Notes under the pieces: model-generated
What the model was told of the DNA's origin: nothing
Databases searched by the model: none
What the model saw: only the letters and a program-made list of their open reading frames with translations
Position numbers and translations under genes: made by a program
Source: CAYJBH01 sp964369965
GTDB lineage: Bacteria > Bacillota > Clostridia > Oscillospirales > Ruminococcaceae
Direction of reading: 5' to 3'
Length of the DNA: 64,000 nucleotides
NCBI GenBank assembly: GCA_964369965.1
Contig: CAYJGF010000015.1
Span: 5,167 to 69,166, forward strand
Shown here: positions 51,713-60,023 of the stretch, in pieces
How positions within the stretch are numbered: the stretch's first letter is position 1
How the letters are laid out: each line of letters opens with the position of its first letter

Positions 51713-52987
51713 ATGAAAAGAATTTTAAGTCTAATTCTTGCAGGTGTGCTCAGCATTTCACTTTTGGCATCCTGCAGCTCGACACCAACCGAGTCAACGG
51801 ACGGTGCAGAGCAACCCGCCGCCGAAACACAAGGTGATGATGCACCATCCGGCGATACAGTAAACTTAGATCTTTGGCATTATTGGAATGATGCCGGTCA
51901 ACAACAGGTGTTGGCGGATCTTTCATCATCTTTTACCGCACAAAATCCGAATATAACAGTTGGGCTTACAAATATCCCCTACGGTGAGTATACACAAAAA
52001 ATCTTGACCGCCGCAGTTTCAGGCGATGCACCCGATTTACTTATGTACGGCAACAACGAGACATCGGTTCTTGCCGAGGCGGGAGTTTTGAGTGTAATGT
52101 CCGAAATAGTACTTGAGGGTGGGTATGAGGACCGTTTGTTACCCGAAATTCTTAACACCCACTACTACAATGGTGAGTACTATGGTATGCCCATCTATGG
52201 CAACTGCCTTGCACTTTTTTACAATAAAGAGTATGTCCCGGAGCCTCCCACCACATGGGATGAGCTTATGACCATGGCGGCAGAGATAACCACTCCGGAT
52301 ATGCATGCTATAGCTGTAAGTGCCATTGAAAACGAAGAGGGTACATTCCAATTTTTACCATTTCTTTGGTCCGCCGGTGCAGACCTTGACACGCTTGACA
52401 GCGAAAATGGCATCGCAGCATTAAATCTTTACAAAGAGCTTGTTGACAACGGCTACATGTCTCAAGAAGTTGTCAACTGGGAACAGCAAGATGTTATGCT
52501 TCAGTTTGCTAACGGCAGTGCTGCAATGATGGTTAACGGACCTTGGAACGTGCCAAATGTTGAAAGCAATGCTCCTGATATGGACTGGGGAATCACTGTT
52601 TTGCCTGCACTTGAAGAGGGTGGCTCCGCCTCTATTCTCGGTGGTGAAAGTTTTGGTATTTCCACCAACGCAGACGTTGAAAATGCACAGATTTTCTTTG
52701 ACTTCGTATATGCCCCCGAAAATTATCTGCAACTTGTGAAAGATCTGGGTCAGCTACCTCCCGAATTGTCCCTGCTTGAGGACGAATATTATGCAAACGA
52801 TCCTATCTACGGACCTTTTTCTCAAAACCTTATCGTTGCAAAGGCACGCGCATACGGTCCCGATTATAATGAGATGAGTAAGGCAATTCAGGTTGCTATC
52901 ACCTCCACCCTCACAGGACTTCAAACCCCCGAAGAGGCTATGACCGAGGCAGCATCGGTTGTCAACGGATTGCTCCCACAGGAATAA
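51713..52987 (+). CDS. Sugar ABC transporter, substrate-binding lipoprotein
   Basis: A 424-residue family 1 extracellular solute-binding protein. A signal peptide with lipobox LLASC (Cys21) is followed by an acidic Ser/Thr-rich linker. The mature part has LDLWHYWNDAG, PDLLMYGNN, YYNGEYYGMPIYGNCLALFYN, PTTWDEL, MMVNGPWNV and ILGGESFGIS, typical of oligosaccharide or glycerol-3-phosphate-type binders. ATG 51713 follows GGAGGAG; the frame from 51683 lacks a ribosome site. By context (uxaA, uxaB downstream) a uronate or oligouronide ligand is inferred. Confidence 0.93.
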   Translation: MKRILSLILAGVLSISLLASCSSTPTESTDGAEQPAAETQGDDAPSGDTVNLDLWHYWNDAGQQQVLADLSSSFTAQNPNITVGLTNIPYGEYTQKILTAAVSGDAPDLLMYGNNETSVLAEAGVLSVMSEIVLEGGYEDRLLPEILNTHYYNGEYYGMPIYGNCLALFYNKEYVPEPPTTWDELMTMAAEITTPDMHAIAVSAIENEEGTFQFLPFLWSAGADLDTLDSENGIAALNLYKELVDNGYMSQEVVNWEQQDVMLQFANGSAAMMVNGPWNVPNVESNAPDMDWGITVLPALEEGGSASILGGESFGISTNADVENAQIFFDFVYAPENYLQLVKDLGQLPPELSLLEDEYYANDPIYGPFSQNLIVAKARAYGPDYNEMSKAIQVAITSTLTGLQTPEEAMTEAASVVNGLLPQE

Positions 52988-53011
52988 AGATATTTATTGA
53001 CACTTACATAT

Positions 53012-53045
53012 TGTCCTTCACTGCAATTTCGAGTGGTGAAGGACA
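53012..53045 (+). repeat. Intercistronic hairpin between binding protein and permease
   Basis: TGTCCTTCAC (53012-53021) pairs with GTGAAGGACA (53036-53045), a 10-bp perfect stem. Such hairpins often protect the upstream message and raise binding-protein levels over permease; a weak terminator is possible (GTTTTTGG follows). Confidence 0.65.
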
Positions 53046-53088
53046 TATGTGGTTTTTGGTAAAAAACCTTAGAAAGGAATAAGAACTT

Positions 53089-54006
53089 ATGAAAGGTTCA
53101 CCATCTTCTGCATTGCGTCGAAAAAAGCATATAGCAACTGAGCTCGTCAACTACAGTTTTATTCTTCCGGCATTTTTATTTTTAATTGTCTTTATGGCAT
53201 ATCCGGTTTTGTATAACATCCAATTGAGTTTTTATGATGTCGGGATAGCAAATTTAATATCGGGCGATGCCTTATTTATTGGTTTTAGTAATTTTATAAC
53301 AGTGTTTAACGACCCTTATTTCGCAAGAGCTACTTATAATACGGCAATTTTTATGGTGTTCTGTCTGTCCTTTCAATTTATTTTCGGCATGGCACTTGCA
53401 CTATTTTATAACATGAATTTTAAAGGCGCCAAATGGATGCGAGCTATCGTTCTTGTTGGTTGGATGAACCCGGTAATTATCACCGGTTCGATTTTTAAAT
53501 GGTTACTTAGCGGTGACAGTGGGGTGTTGAACTATGTGCTGATGAGCATCGGTTTTATTAGTGAACCTATATTGTTTTTATCCGACCCGACAACCGGTAT
53601 AATAAGTATAATTGCAATTAACGTATGGATAGGCATACCTTTTAATATGATACTGCTTTTAGCAGGTATGCAGGGTTTGCCGGGAGATATATATGAGGCG
53701 GCAGACATCGATGGTGCAAACAGATGGCAAAAGTTTACAAAAATTACATTGCCATTACTTCGCCCGACTATCTCAATTTTATTAATGCTCGGTGTTATAT
53801 ATACTTTCAAGGTATTCGACCTTATATATATTCTCACCAAGGGCGGTCCTGCACGTACAACTCAAATACTCCCCTACTACTCCTATGAACTGTCGTTTCA
53901 AAACTATGATTTTGGTGAAGGTGCTGCGGCGTCGGTAATAATATTTGTATTTATTATGATTTTAGCTTCCGTCTATCTCAAATCAACAGGAAAAGAGGGC
54001 AATTAA
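53089..54006 (+). CDS. Sugar ABC transporter permease (MalF/UgpA type)
   Basis: 305 residues, six predicted membrane helices, beginning with a Lys/Arg-rich cytoplasmic N-terminus. The EAA loop reads IYEAADIDGANRWQKFTKITLPLL and would dock the ATPase. GAAAGGAAT precedes the ATG. The partner permease starts 2 bp after its stop. Confidence 0.94.
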   Translation: MKGSPSSALRRKKHIATELVNYSFILPAFLFLIVFMAYPVLYNIQLSFYDVGIANLISGDALFIGFSNFITVFNDPYFARATYNTAIFMVFCLSFQFIFGMALALFYNMNFKGAKWMRAIVLVGWMNPVIITGSIFKWLLSGDSGVLNYVLMSIGFISEPILFLSDPTTGIISIIAINVWIGIPFNMILLLAGMQGLPGDIYEAADIDGANRWQKFTKITLPLLRPTISILLMLGVIYTFKVFDLIYILTKGGPARTTQILPYYSYELSFQNYDFGEGAAASVIIFVFIMILASVYLKSTGKEGN

Positions 54007-54007
54007 T

Positions 54008-54835
54008 ATGAGAAATAAAAGCAAAATGGTTCTTTCCGCTGTAGGTCTTTTAATTATATGTGTTTATCTTTTTCCTATTTATTGGATGATAAATTCCTCA
54101 TTCAAGAAATTAGATGAAATTTTCGCACCTATCCCGACATTTTTTCCTCAAAATCCGACTGTCGAGAATTTTGTTGAGATTTTTTCCGAAACGTACGGTT
54201 TTAATAACTTTATGCTCAACAGCGTTATTGTCAGCACCAGTGTAATGATATTGACTCTATTGCTCTGTGCACCGGCGGCATATGCCTTAGCACGAAAAAA
54301 CATCAAGGGTCTGCCTTTTTTAATTGGATTTGTGCTGATTATCCAGATGTTTCCGGCAAGTGTTTTAGCACTACCTATCTTTTCTATGCTTTCACGAGTA
54401 GATCTTGTGAACACAATTTTCAGTGTGATTTTGGCTACTATGACGATATCCATGCCATTTTGCATTGTGGTGTTAAGGACATTTTTCATCTCACTTCCGA
54501 AAGACCTCGAATCCGCCGCAATGGTGGACGGTTGTTCGGCGTGGGGAACATTTTTAAAGATAATGGTACCGATATCTAAAACCGGAATTATGACATGTGC
54601 CGCATTTAGCTTTGTATTTGCCTGGGGTGAATTTATGTATTCTCTTGTCATGCTCAATGACAAAGCTCTTTGGACGGTCACACTCGGCATGAGAAATTTT
54701 GAGGGTCAATATGGTACACAGTGGGGTCCTTTAATGGCCGCGGCTGTAGTGTGCAGTCTGCCGGTAATAATTATATTTTTGCTCGCACAAAAATATGTGG
54801 TCAGTGGTGTAACCGCAGGCTCGGTTAAAGGTTAA
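54008..54835 (+). CDS. Sugar ABC transporter permease (MalG/UgpE type)
   Basis: 275 residues with about six membrane helices. The EAA loop reads LESAAMVDGCSAWGTFLKIMVPI. The N-terminal YLFPIYWMINSSFK is typical of MalG-type subunits. No ATPase gene follows, so a shared MsmK-like ATPase elsewhere is expected. Confidence 0.94.
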   Translation: MRNKSKMVLSAVGLLIICVYLFPIYWMINSSFKKLDEIFAPIPTFFPQNPTVENFVEIFSETYGFNNFMLNSVIVSTSVMILTLLLCAPAAYALARKNIKGLPFLIGFVLIIQMFPASVLALPIFSMLSRVDLVNTIFSVILATMTISMPFCIVVLRTFFISLPKDLESAAMVDGCSAWGTFLKIMVPISKTGIMTCAAFSFVFAWGEFMYSLVMLNDKALWTVTLGMRNFEGQYGTQWGPLMAAAVVCSLPVIIIFLLAQKYVVSGVTAGSVKG

Positions 54836-54854
54836 ATGAAAAAGGGGACATAAG

Positions 54855-55967
54855 ATGACATCCAAACAACGCATAGAACGTGCAATAAAAGGCGAAAAAG
54901 TCGATAGGGTGCCTTGCTGCCCTTTTCTCGCATACTGGTGGGATGAACAGCCGGATGAATTTACAGATAAAGGGGAACTTGAATTTTTCGAGTCCATCGG
55001 AGCAGACCCCCTTTTTCGTGGGCATTATCCAATGTATGGCAACAACTTCATCAACGCTGTACTATTTAAAACCCAGCATAAAAACTGTACAATTAAAACA
55101 ATAAAAGACGGTGATTTTGAGCGTATAACTTACATGACCGAACTCGGCGACCTTACTTTTGGCTACAAGGTAGGCGACACCAGTAACAGCCGTTTTCTTG
55201 TAGAACACCCCGTCGAAACGCAGGAACAATTTGGCATATTAAAGTTTATAATGGACAATACCGAGATAACCGCTGACTATGAGCGTTTTGATGCCGAGGT
55301 ACAAAAACTGGGCGAGCGCGGATTAATTTTGCCTATCATCAGTCCCGAGCGCAAAACCTGTTTCCAATCGATGGTAGAACACTGGGTCGGAACAGAAAAT
55401 ATCGTATATGCACTCATGGACTTCCCGGAAGTTGTGGAGGAAACGCTTGCATCTATGAGGCGACTTTCAACCGAGGCAGCTCACATCGCCGCGGCCTCAA
55501 ACAGTGAATTTTTCCTCTCGTGGGAGGATACCTCAACGACCAACATCTCACCGCAATATTACAAATCGTATATTTTGCCCGAAATAAACGAATGGTGTGA
55601 AATTCTTGCATCAAAGGGGAAAAAATATATTCAACACGCTTGCGGTCACCTCAATGCACTGCTTGAGGACATCGGTGGCTCTAAAATAACGGCGATTGAA
55701 TCCATCTCCCCCGAGCCGACCGGCAACGTTGTATTCTCCAAGGTTGCTCAGATTTTGCCGAAAAACATAGGGATTGTCGGCGGCATTGAACCGGTAGAGC
55801 TTTTGACCATGTCGGTGGAAGAAATAACCGAGAGAGCGAAGGAGCTTTTAAACCTTATGGGTGAGCGCGGTTATATCCTCGCCAACAGCGACAGCTGCCC
55901 ACCCGGTGTTGAGATTGAAAAATTTAAAGCGCTCGTCAAAACAACACATGAACACAAGGTAAATTAA
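54855..55967 (+). CDS. UroD-superfamily protein, MtaA/CmuA-like zinc methyltransferase type
   Basis: A 370-residue TIM-barrel protein of the uroporphyrinogen decarboxylase superfamily. It begins TSKQRIERAIKGEKVDRVPC. It carries the zinc pattern His261-x-Cys263 (QHACGHLN) and Cys348 (SDSCPPG) seen in methylcobamide:thiol methyltransferases, rather than the substrate Arg/Asp set of true UroD, so a corrinoid-linked methyl transfer or demethylation role is inferred. No corrinoid protein or haem gene is near. It lies 19 bp behind the ABC permeases, suggesting action on the imported compound, perhaps a methylated sugar or uronate. This is inference. Confidence 0.75.
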   Translation: MTSKQRIERAIKGEKVDRVPCCPFLAYWWDEQPDEFTDKGELEFFESIGADPLFRGHYPMYGNNFINAVLFKTQHKNCTIKTIKDGDFERITYMTELGDLTFGYKVGDTSNSRFLVEHPVETQEQFGILKFIMDNTEITADYERFDAEVQKLGERGLILPIISPERKTCFQSMVEHWVGTENIVYALMDFPEVVEETLASMRRLSTEAAHIAAASNSEFFLSWEDTSTTNISPQYYKSYILPEINEWCEILASKGKKYIQHACGHLNALLEDIGGSKITAIESISPEPTGNVVFSKVAQILPKNIGIVGGIEPVELLTMSVEEITERAKELLNLMGERGYILANSDSCPPGVEIEKFKALVKTTHEHKVN

Positions 55968-55975
55968 TTGTTTCA

Positions 55976-56005
55976 TTGACAATAAAATTGTTTTTATAGT
56001 ATAAT
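55976..56005 (+). promoter_or_regulatory. Promoter of lrgA-lrgB-uxaA-uxaB
   Basis: TTGACA (55976-55981), 18-bp spacer, TATAAT (56000-56005). Only 7 bp separate the -10 box from the lrgA ATG, so transcription should start at or one base before the start codon. Confidence 0.75.
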
Positions 56006-56012
56006 ATACTTA

Positions 56013-56363
56013 ATGAAATATCTAAAACAATTTGCCATAATCATAACCATCACCTTTATCGCGGAGGTGCTCTCCTTTTTTGTGCCGTTGCCGGTGCCTT
56101 CCGGGATTTATGGCATGGTGATACTCTTTGCCCTGCTCTGCCTTAAGATAATCAAGCCGGAGCAGATCGAGGGGGTTGCGGACTTTCTTATAACTATCAT
56201 GGGTGTCATGTTCGTCCCTGCCGGTGTCGGGATTTTAGAGAACGTCGACCCCCTGCTCTCCATGCTCACGGCGGCGGTTTTAAGCATCACGGCGGTGACA
56301 CTGATTGTCATGTTTGTGAGTGGTCGCGTCACCGAATTTTTTGTTAAAAAGGATGGTGATTGA
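56013..56363 (+). CDS. lrgA: LrgA/CidA-family membrane protein
   Basis: 116 residues with about four hydrophobic helices: FIAEVLSFFVPLPVPSGIYGMVILF is the family signature, then VADFLITIMGVMFVPAGVG. LrgA/CidA were described as holin-like, and LrgAB homologues in Bacillus (PftAB) and Streptococcus mutans import pyruvate. No Shine-Dalgarno precedes the ATG; see the promoter. Its stop overlaps the lrgB start (TGATG). Confidence 0.92.
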   Translation: MKYLKQFAIIITITFIAEVLSFFVPLPVPSGIYGMVILFALLCLKIIKPEQIEGVADFLITIMGVMFVPAGVGILENVDPLLSMLTAAVLSITAVTLIVMFVSGRVTEFFVKKDGD

Positions 56364-57043
56364 TGGATATGCTTACAAACTCCGCTTTTTTCGGCGTATC
56401 GCTCACCCTCGCCGCCTACCTTGCCGGCGCCGCAATCAAAAAGCGCTTTAAAAAAGAGGTTTTCAACCCGATACTTATCGCGATAATCATTATAATTGCG
56501 ATCCTGTTGATTTTTGACATCGACTATGCGCTCTACAACAACACGGCGAAATATGTCAGTTATCTGCTCACCCCTGCCACCATCTGCCTTGCATTGCCGC
56601 TCTACCGCCAGCTCGCTCTGCTTAAAAACAACCTGCCGGCGATACTGCTCGGGATCACCTCCGGCGTTGTTGCCGCCTGCGGTTGCGTCTATTTGATATC
56701 GGTCGCGCTGTCGTTAAACAGCACCGAATATGTGACGCTACTTCCGAAATCCATCACCACCGCCATCGGTCTGCCACTCAGCGAGTCGCTTGGCGGTATT
56801 GGGGAGATTACCGTCGCGGTGATAATCCTAACCGGCATTTTCAGCAACCTTATCGCCACCACCGCACTGAAAATATTCCGTATAAAAAGCCCCATCGCAA
56901 AGGGCATTGCAATAGGCTCCTCCGGTCATGTCATAGGCACCGCCCGTGCGGTTGAGATGGGGGAGGTCGAGGGCGCGACGAGTAGTCTCTCCATCGCGCT
57001 GAGCGGTGTTATCACGGTGGTGACGGTGCAATTGATAGTGTAG
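56363..57043 (+). CDS. lrgB: LrgB/CidB-family membrane protein
   Basis: 226 residues, polytopic, with PKSITTAIGLPLSESLGGIG and GIAIGSSGHVIGTARAVEMGEVEGA, the strongly conserved LrgB signatures. The ATG at 56363 overlaps the lrgA stop; an in-frame TTG at 56360 is less likely. With LrgA it forms the presumed two-part transporter. uxaA starts 8 bp after its stop. Confidence 0.94.
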   Translation: MDMLTNSAFFGVSLTLAAYLAGAAIKKRFKKEVFNPILIAIIIIIAILLIFDIDYALYNNTAKYVSYLLTPATICLALPLYRQLALLKNNLPAILLGITSGVVAACGCVYLISVALSLNSTEYVTLLPKSITTAIGLPLSESLGGIGEITVAVIILTGIFSNLIATTALKIFRIKSPIAKGIAIGSSGHVIGTARAVEMGEVEGATSSLSIALSGVITVVTVQLIV

Positions 57044-57051
57044 GGAGCAAT

Positions 57052-58527
57052 ATGATAAACTACATAAAAATTAGCGAGCAGGACAATGTCGTTGTCGCAC
57101 TTTGCAATCTTGAAAAAGGCAGGACTATCGACGAAATTAATATCACGCTCACCGAAGATATTAAGCAGGGGCACAAGTTCGCACTTTGCGATATAGCTCA
57201 AGGTGAAAACATCATCAAGTACGGTAACCCTATCGGGCGTGCCCTCTCCCCTATCAAAAAAGGGACGGCGGTGCATACACACAACCTCAAAACCAACCTT
57301 GAAGAGGATGTTCACTACTGCTACAACCCATCATTAAGCCATTTCGAAAACCTGCCGCCCGAGAGTTTTATGGGTTTTCGACGCACGGACGGCAAGCTCG
57401 GCATTCGCAACGAGATATGGATAATCCCGAGCGTCGGTTGCGTCAACAGCGTCGCCGCCGAGGTGGCAAGGAGGGCAAAAACACTGACAAGAGGGAGTGT
57501 CGGCGAGGTGGTCGCTTTCAGCCACCCCTACGGCTGCTCCCAGATGGGGGAGGATCAGGAGAATACCAAAAAGATACTCGCAGACCTTGCACTCCACCCC
57601 AACGCCGGCGGTGTGTTGCTGCTCGGTCTCGGATGTGAAAACTGCGGTGTTGAGACGATAAAACCCTACCTCGGCGATTTTGATCAAAGGAAAATACGCT
57701 TTTTATCGGCGCAGGATATCGGTGACGAGATTGAACATTCACTAAAGATTATTAAAGAGCTTATCGACTACGCCGCTGATTTTGAGCGGGAGCCAATCTC
57801 CTGCGAGCACCTCATAGTCGGGCTTAAATGCGGTGGTAGCGATGGTCTGTCCGGCATAACGGCGAACCCCGTCGTCGGTGCCTTTTCCGACGCACTGATT
57901 GCGAGGGGTGGCTCCTGCATTCTGACCGAGGTGCCGGAGATGTTCGGTGCCGAGACACTGCTATTCAACCGTTGTCGCGACCGTGAGGTCTTTGACAGGG
58001 CGGTTTGCATGATAAACGATTTCAAGGATTACTACATAAAAAATGATCAGGTGGTCTATGAAAACCCCTCCCCCGGCAACAAGCAGGGCGGTATATCAAC
58101 GTTGGAGGACAAGTCGCTCGGATGCACCCAAAAGTCCGGCAGTGCCACGGTGCAGGATGTGCTGTGCTATGGCGAGAGGGTTAAATGCCGTGGTTTGAGC
58201 CTGCTATCTGCGCCGGGAAACGACCTTGTTGCCTCGAGTGCTCTCGCGGCGAGCGGTGCGCAGATTGTGCTGTTCACCACCGGTCGGGGCACGCCGTTTG
58301 CAAGCCCTGTCCCGACGCTCAAGATATCCTCCAACACCGCGCTTTATAATAAAAAAAGCAACTGGATTGACTTTAATGCCGGCGAGATTGTGGACGGAGT
58401 GTCCATCGATGAGATGCAAAAGCGCCTGTTTGAGTCGGTTTTGCGCGTGGCGAGCGGTGAGACGGTGCGCGCAGAGCAAAACGGCTATCACGACATGGCA
58501 ATATTTAAAAAGGGAGTTACACTTTAA
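57052..58527 (+). CDS. uxaA: Altronate dehydratase
   Basis: Converts D-altronate to 2-keto-3-deoxygluconate in galacturonate breakdown. The 491-residue chain has an N-terminal SAF domain (about 8-90) and the long C-terminal domain with GFRRTDGKLGIRNEIWIIPSVGCVN, HPYGCSQMGED, GLGCENCG, LKCGGSDGLSG, GNKQGGISTLEDKSLGC and GRGTPF. Conserved Cys and His residues fit the Fe(II)-dependent family. GGGAG precedes the ATG. uxaB follows after 2 bp. Confidence 0.94.
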   Translation: MINYIKISEQDNVVVALCNLEKGRTIDEINITLTEDIKQGHKFALCDIAQGENIIKYGNPIGRALSPIKKGTAVHTHNLKTNLEEDVHYCYNPSLSHFENLPPESFMGFRRTDGKLGIRNEIWIIPSVGCVNSVAAEVARRAKTLTRGSVGEVVAFSHPYGCSQMGEDQENTKKILADLALHPNAGGVLLLGLGCENCGVETIKPYLGDFDQRKIRFLSAQDIGDEIEHSLKIIKELIDYAADFEREPISCEHLIVGLKCGGSDGLSGITANPVVGAFSDALIARGGSCILTEVPEMFGAETLLFNRCRDREVFDRAVCMINDFKDYYIKNDQVVYENPSPGNKQGGISTLEDKSLGCTQKSGSATVQDVLCYGERVKCRGLSLLSAPGNDLVASSALAASGAQIVLFTTGRGTPFASPVPTLKISSNTALYNKKSNWIDFNAGEIVDGVSIDEMQKRLFESVLRVASGETVRAEQNGYHDMAIFKKGVTL

Positions 58528-58529
58528 CG

Positions 58530-60023
58530 ATGAAAAGATTAAGCTATGAGACACTAAAAGAGACCGACTATGACGGATTTTTGCTAAAACAAGGCACCGA
58601 GCGGATGCTCCAGTTTGGCAAGGGGGCATTCCTGCGTGGTTTTGTGGATGTTTTTGTGGACGAAATGAACGAAAAAGCGAATTTTGACTGCAAGATAGTC
58701 GTCTGCCAATCACAGAAAAACACCCTGTCCGATGCTATAAACGAGCAGGAGGGGCTATACACCCTATATCTGCGCGGATATAGCGATGGTGAGAAGGTCG
58801 ACACCAAACGGGTGATATCGTCGTTGAGTCGATGCATCGACCCTTTTGCGGAATATGACGAGCTTTTGCAACTCGCCAAAAATCCGCACCTACGATTTAT
58901 CACCGGCAACACCACCGAGGCAGGCATAGTCTATGACGACTCCTGCGCGTTTGACGACCGCCCACCGCTCGGCTACCCTGCAAAGCTTACGCGCTTTTTG
59001 TATGAGCGATTTGTGCATTTTAACGGCGCGCAGGACAAAGGGTTTATAATCCTGCCCTGTGAGCTTATCGACAACAACGGTGAGGCGTTAAAACGCTGTG
59101 TCCTGCAATACGTTGTGACTTGGGCTCTCGGCGATAAATTCAAAAACTGGGTTGAGGGCGCGAACAAATTTTGCTCCACCCTCGTCGACCGCATAGTCAC
59201 CGGCTATCCACGCGGTGAGGCAGAGCGGTTGAACGAGCAAAACGGCTATGTCGACGAGCTTATCAACACCGGCGAGGTGTACGCCCACTGGGTTATTGAG
59301 GGGGATGAGAGCATTGCAAAGGAACTTCCGTTTACAGCGGCAGGTCTGCCGATCATAATCACCCCGGACCACAAGCCGTACAAACAGCGCAAGGTGCGAA
59401 TTTTGAACGGCGCGCACACCACATTGGTGCTCGGCGCATACCTCGCCGGCAAGAACATCGTGCGCGAGTGTATAGAGGACGATGTCACATGTGAATACAT
59501 GAAAAAAACTGTCTTTGACGAGATTATACCGACCCTGCCGCTTGACAAAAAAGAGCTTTGGGACTTTGCAAGCTCGGTCATTGATCGTTTTAACAACCCA
59601 TTTATCGACCATGAACTGCTGTCCATCTCACTCAACTGCACCTCCAAATGGCGCGCGCGCGTCCTGCCGAGCCTTTTGGCTTATTATGAGCAAGAAAAAA
59701 GTGTCCCACCCTGCATCGCCGCCTCGTTCGCGTTTTATGTTGCGTTTTATCGGGGTGAAGATATGAGAGACGGCGCGCTGATAGCAAGACGAGACGGTGA
59801 GGAGTATAAAATATCGGACGATGCCGCGGTGCTCGACTTTTTCTACCAAAACAAAGACCTTTCCACCGCTGAACTGGTTCGAAAGGTCTGTGAAAATACC
59901 GATTTTTGGGGGCAGGATTTGACCAAAATTGAGGGGTTTGAAAGGACGGTCACGGAGTTTGCGGATAAAATTGAGCGTCTTGGTTGCTATAAGGTGATGC
60001 AGGGGTTACTCGAAACTCAATAA
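58530..60023 (+). CDS. uxaB: Tagaturonate reductase (altronate oxidoreductase)
   Basis: A 497-residue NAD-dependent polyol/mannonate dehydrogenase-family enzyme reducing D-tagaturonate to D-altronate. QFGKGAFLRGFVDVFVDEMN is the NAD loop; EAGIVYDD, PCELIDNNGE, NGAHTTLVLGAYLAGK and NPFIDHELLSISLNCTSKWRARVLPS follow. UxaB rather than fructuronate reductase is supported by the NGAHT motif and the uxaA neighbour. Uronate isomerase and KDG kinase/aldolase are not in the window. Its last 74 bp overlap the end of the opposite-strand kinase gene. Confidence 0.92.
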   Translation: MKRLSYETLKETDYDGFLLKQGTERMLQFGKGAFLRGFVDVFVDEMNEKANFDCKIVVCQSQKNTLSDAINEQEGLYTLYLRGYSDGEKVDTKRVISSLSRCIDPFAEYDELLQLAKNPHLRFITGNTTEAGIVYDDSCAFDDRPPLGYPAKLTRFLYERFVHFNGAQDKGFIILPCELIDNNGEALKRCVLQYVVTWALGDKFKNWVEGANKFCSTLVDRIVTGYPRGEAERLNEQNGYVDELINTGEVYAHWVIEGDESIAKELPFTAAGLPIIITPDHKPYKQRKVRILNGAHTTLVLGAYLAGKNIVRECIEDDVTCEYMKKTVFDEIIPTLPLDKKELWDFASSVIDRFNNPFIDHELLSISLNCTSKWRARVLPSLLAYYEQEKSVPPCIAASFAFYVAFYRGEDMRDGALIARRDGEEYKISDDAAVLDFFYQNKDLSTAELVRKVCENTDFWGQDLTKIEGFERTVTEFADKIERLGCYKVMQGLLETQ

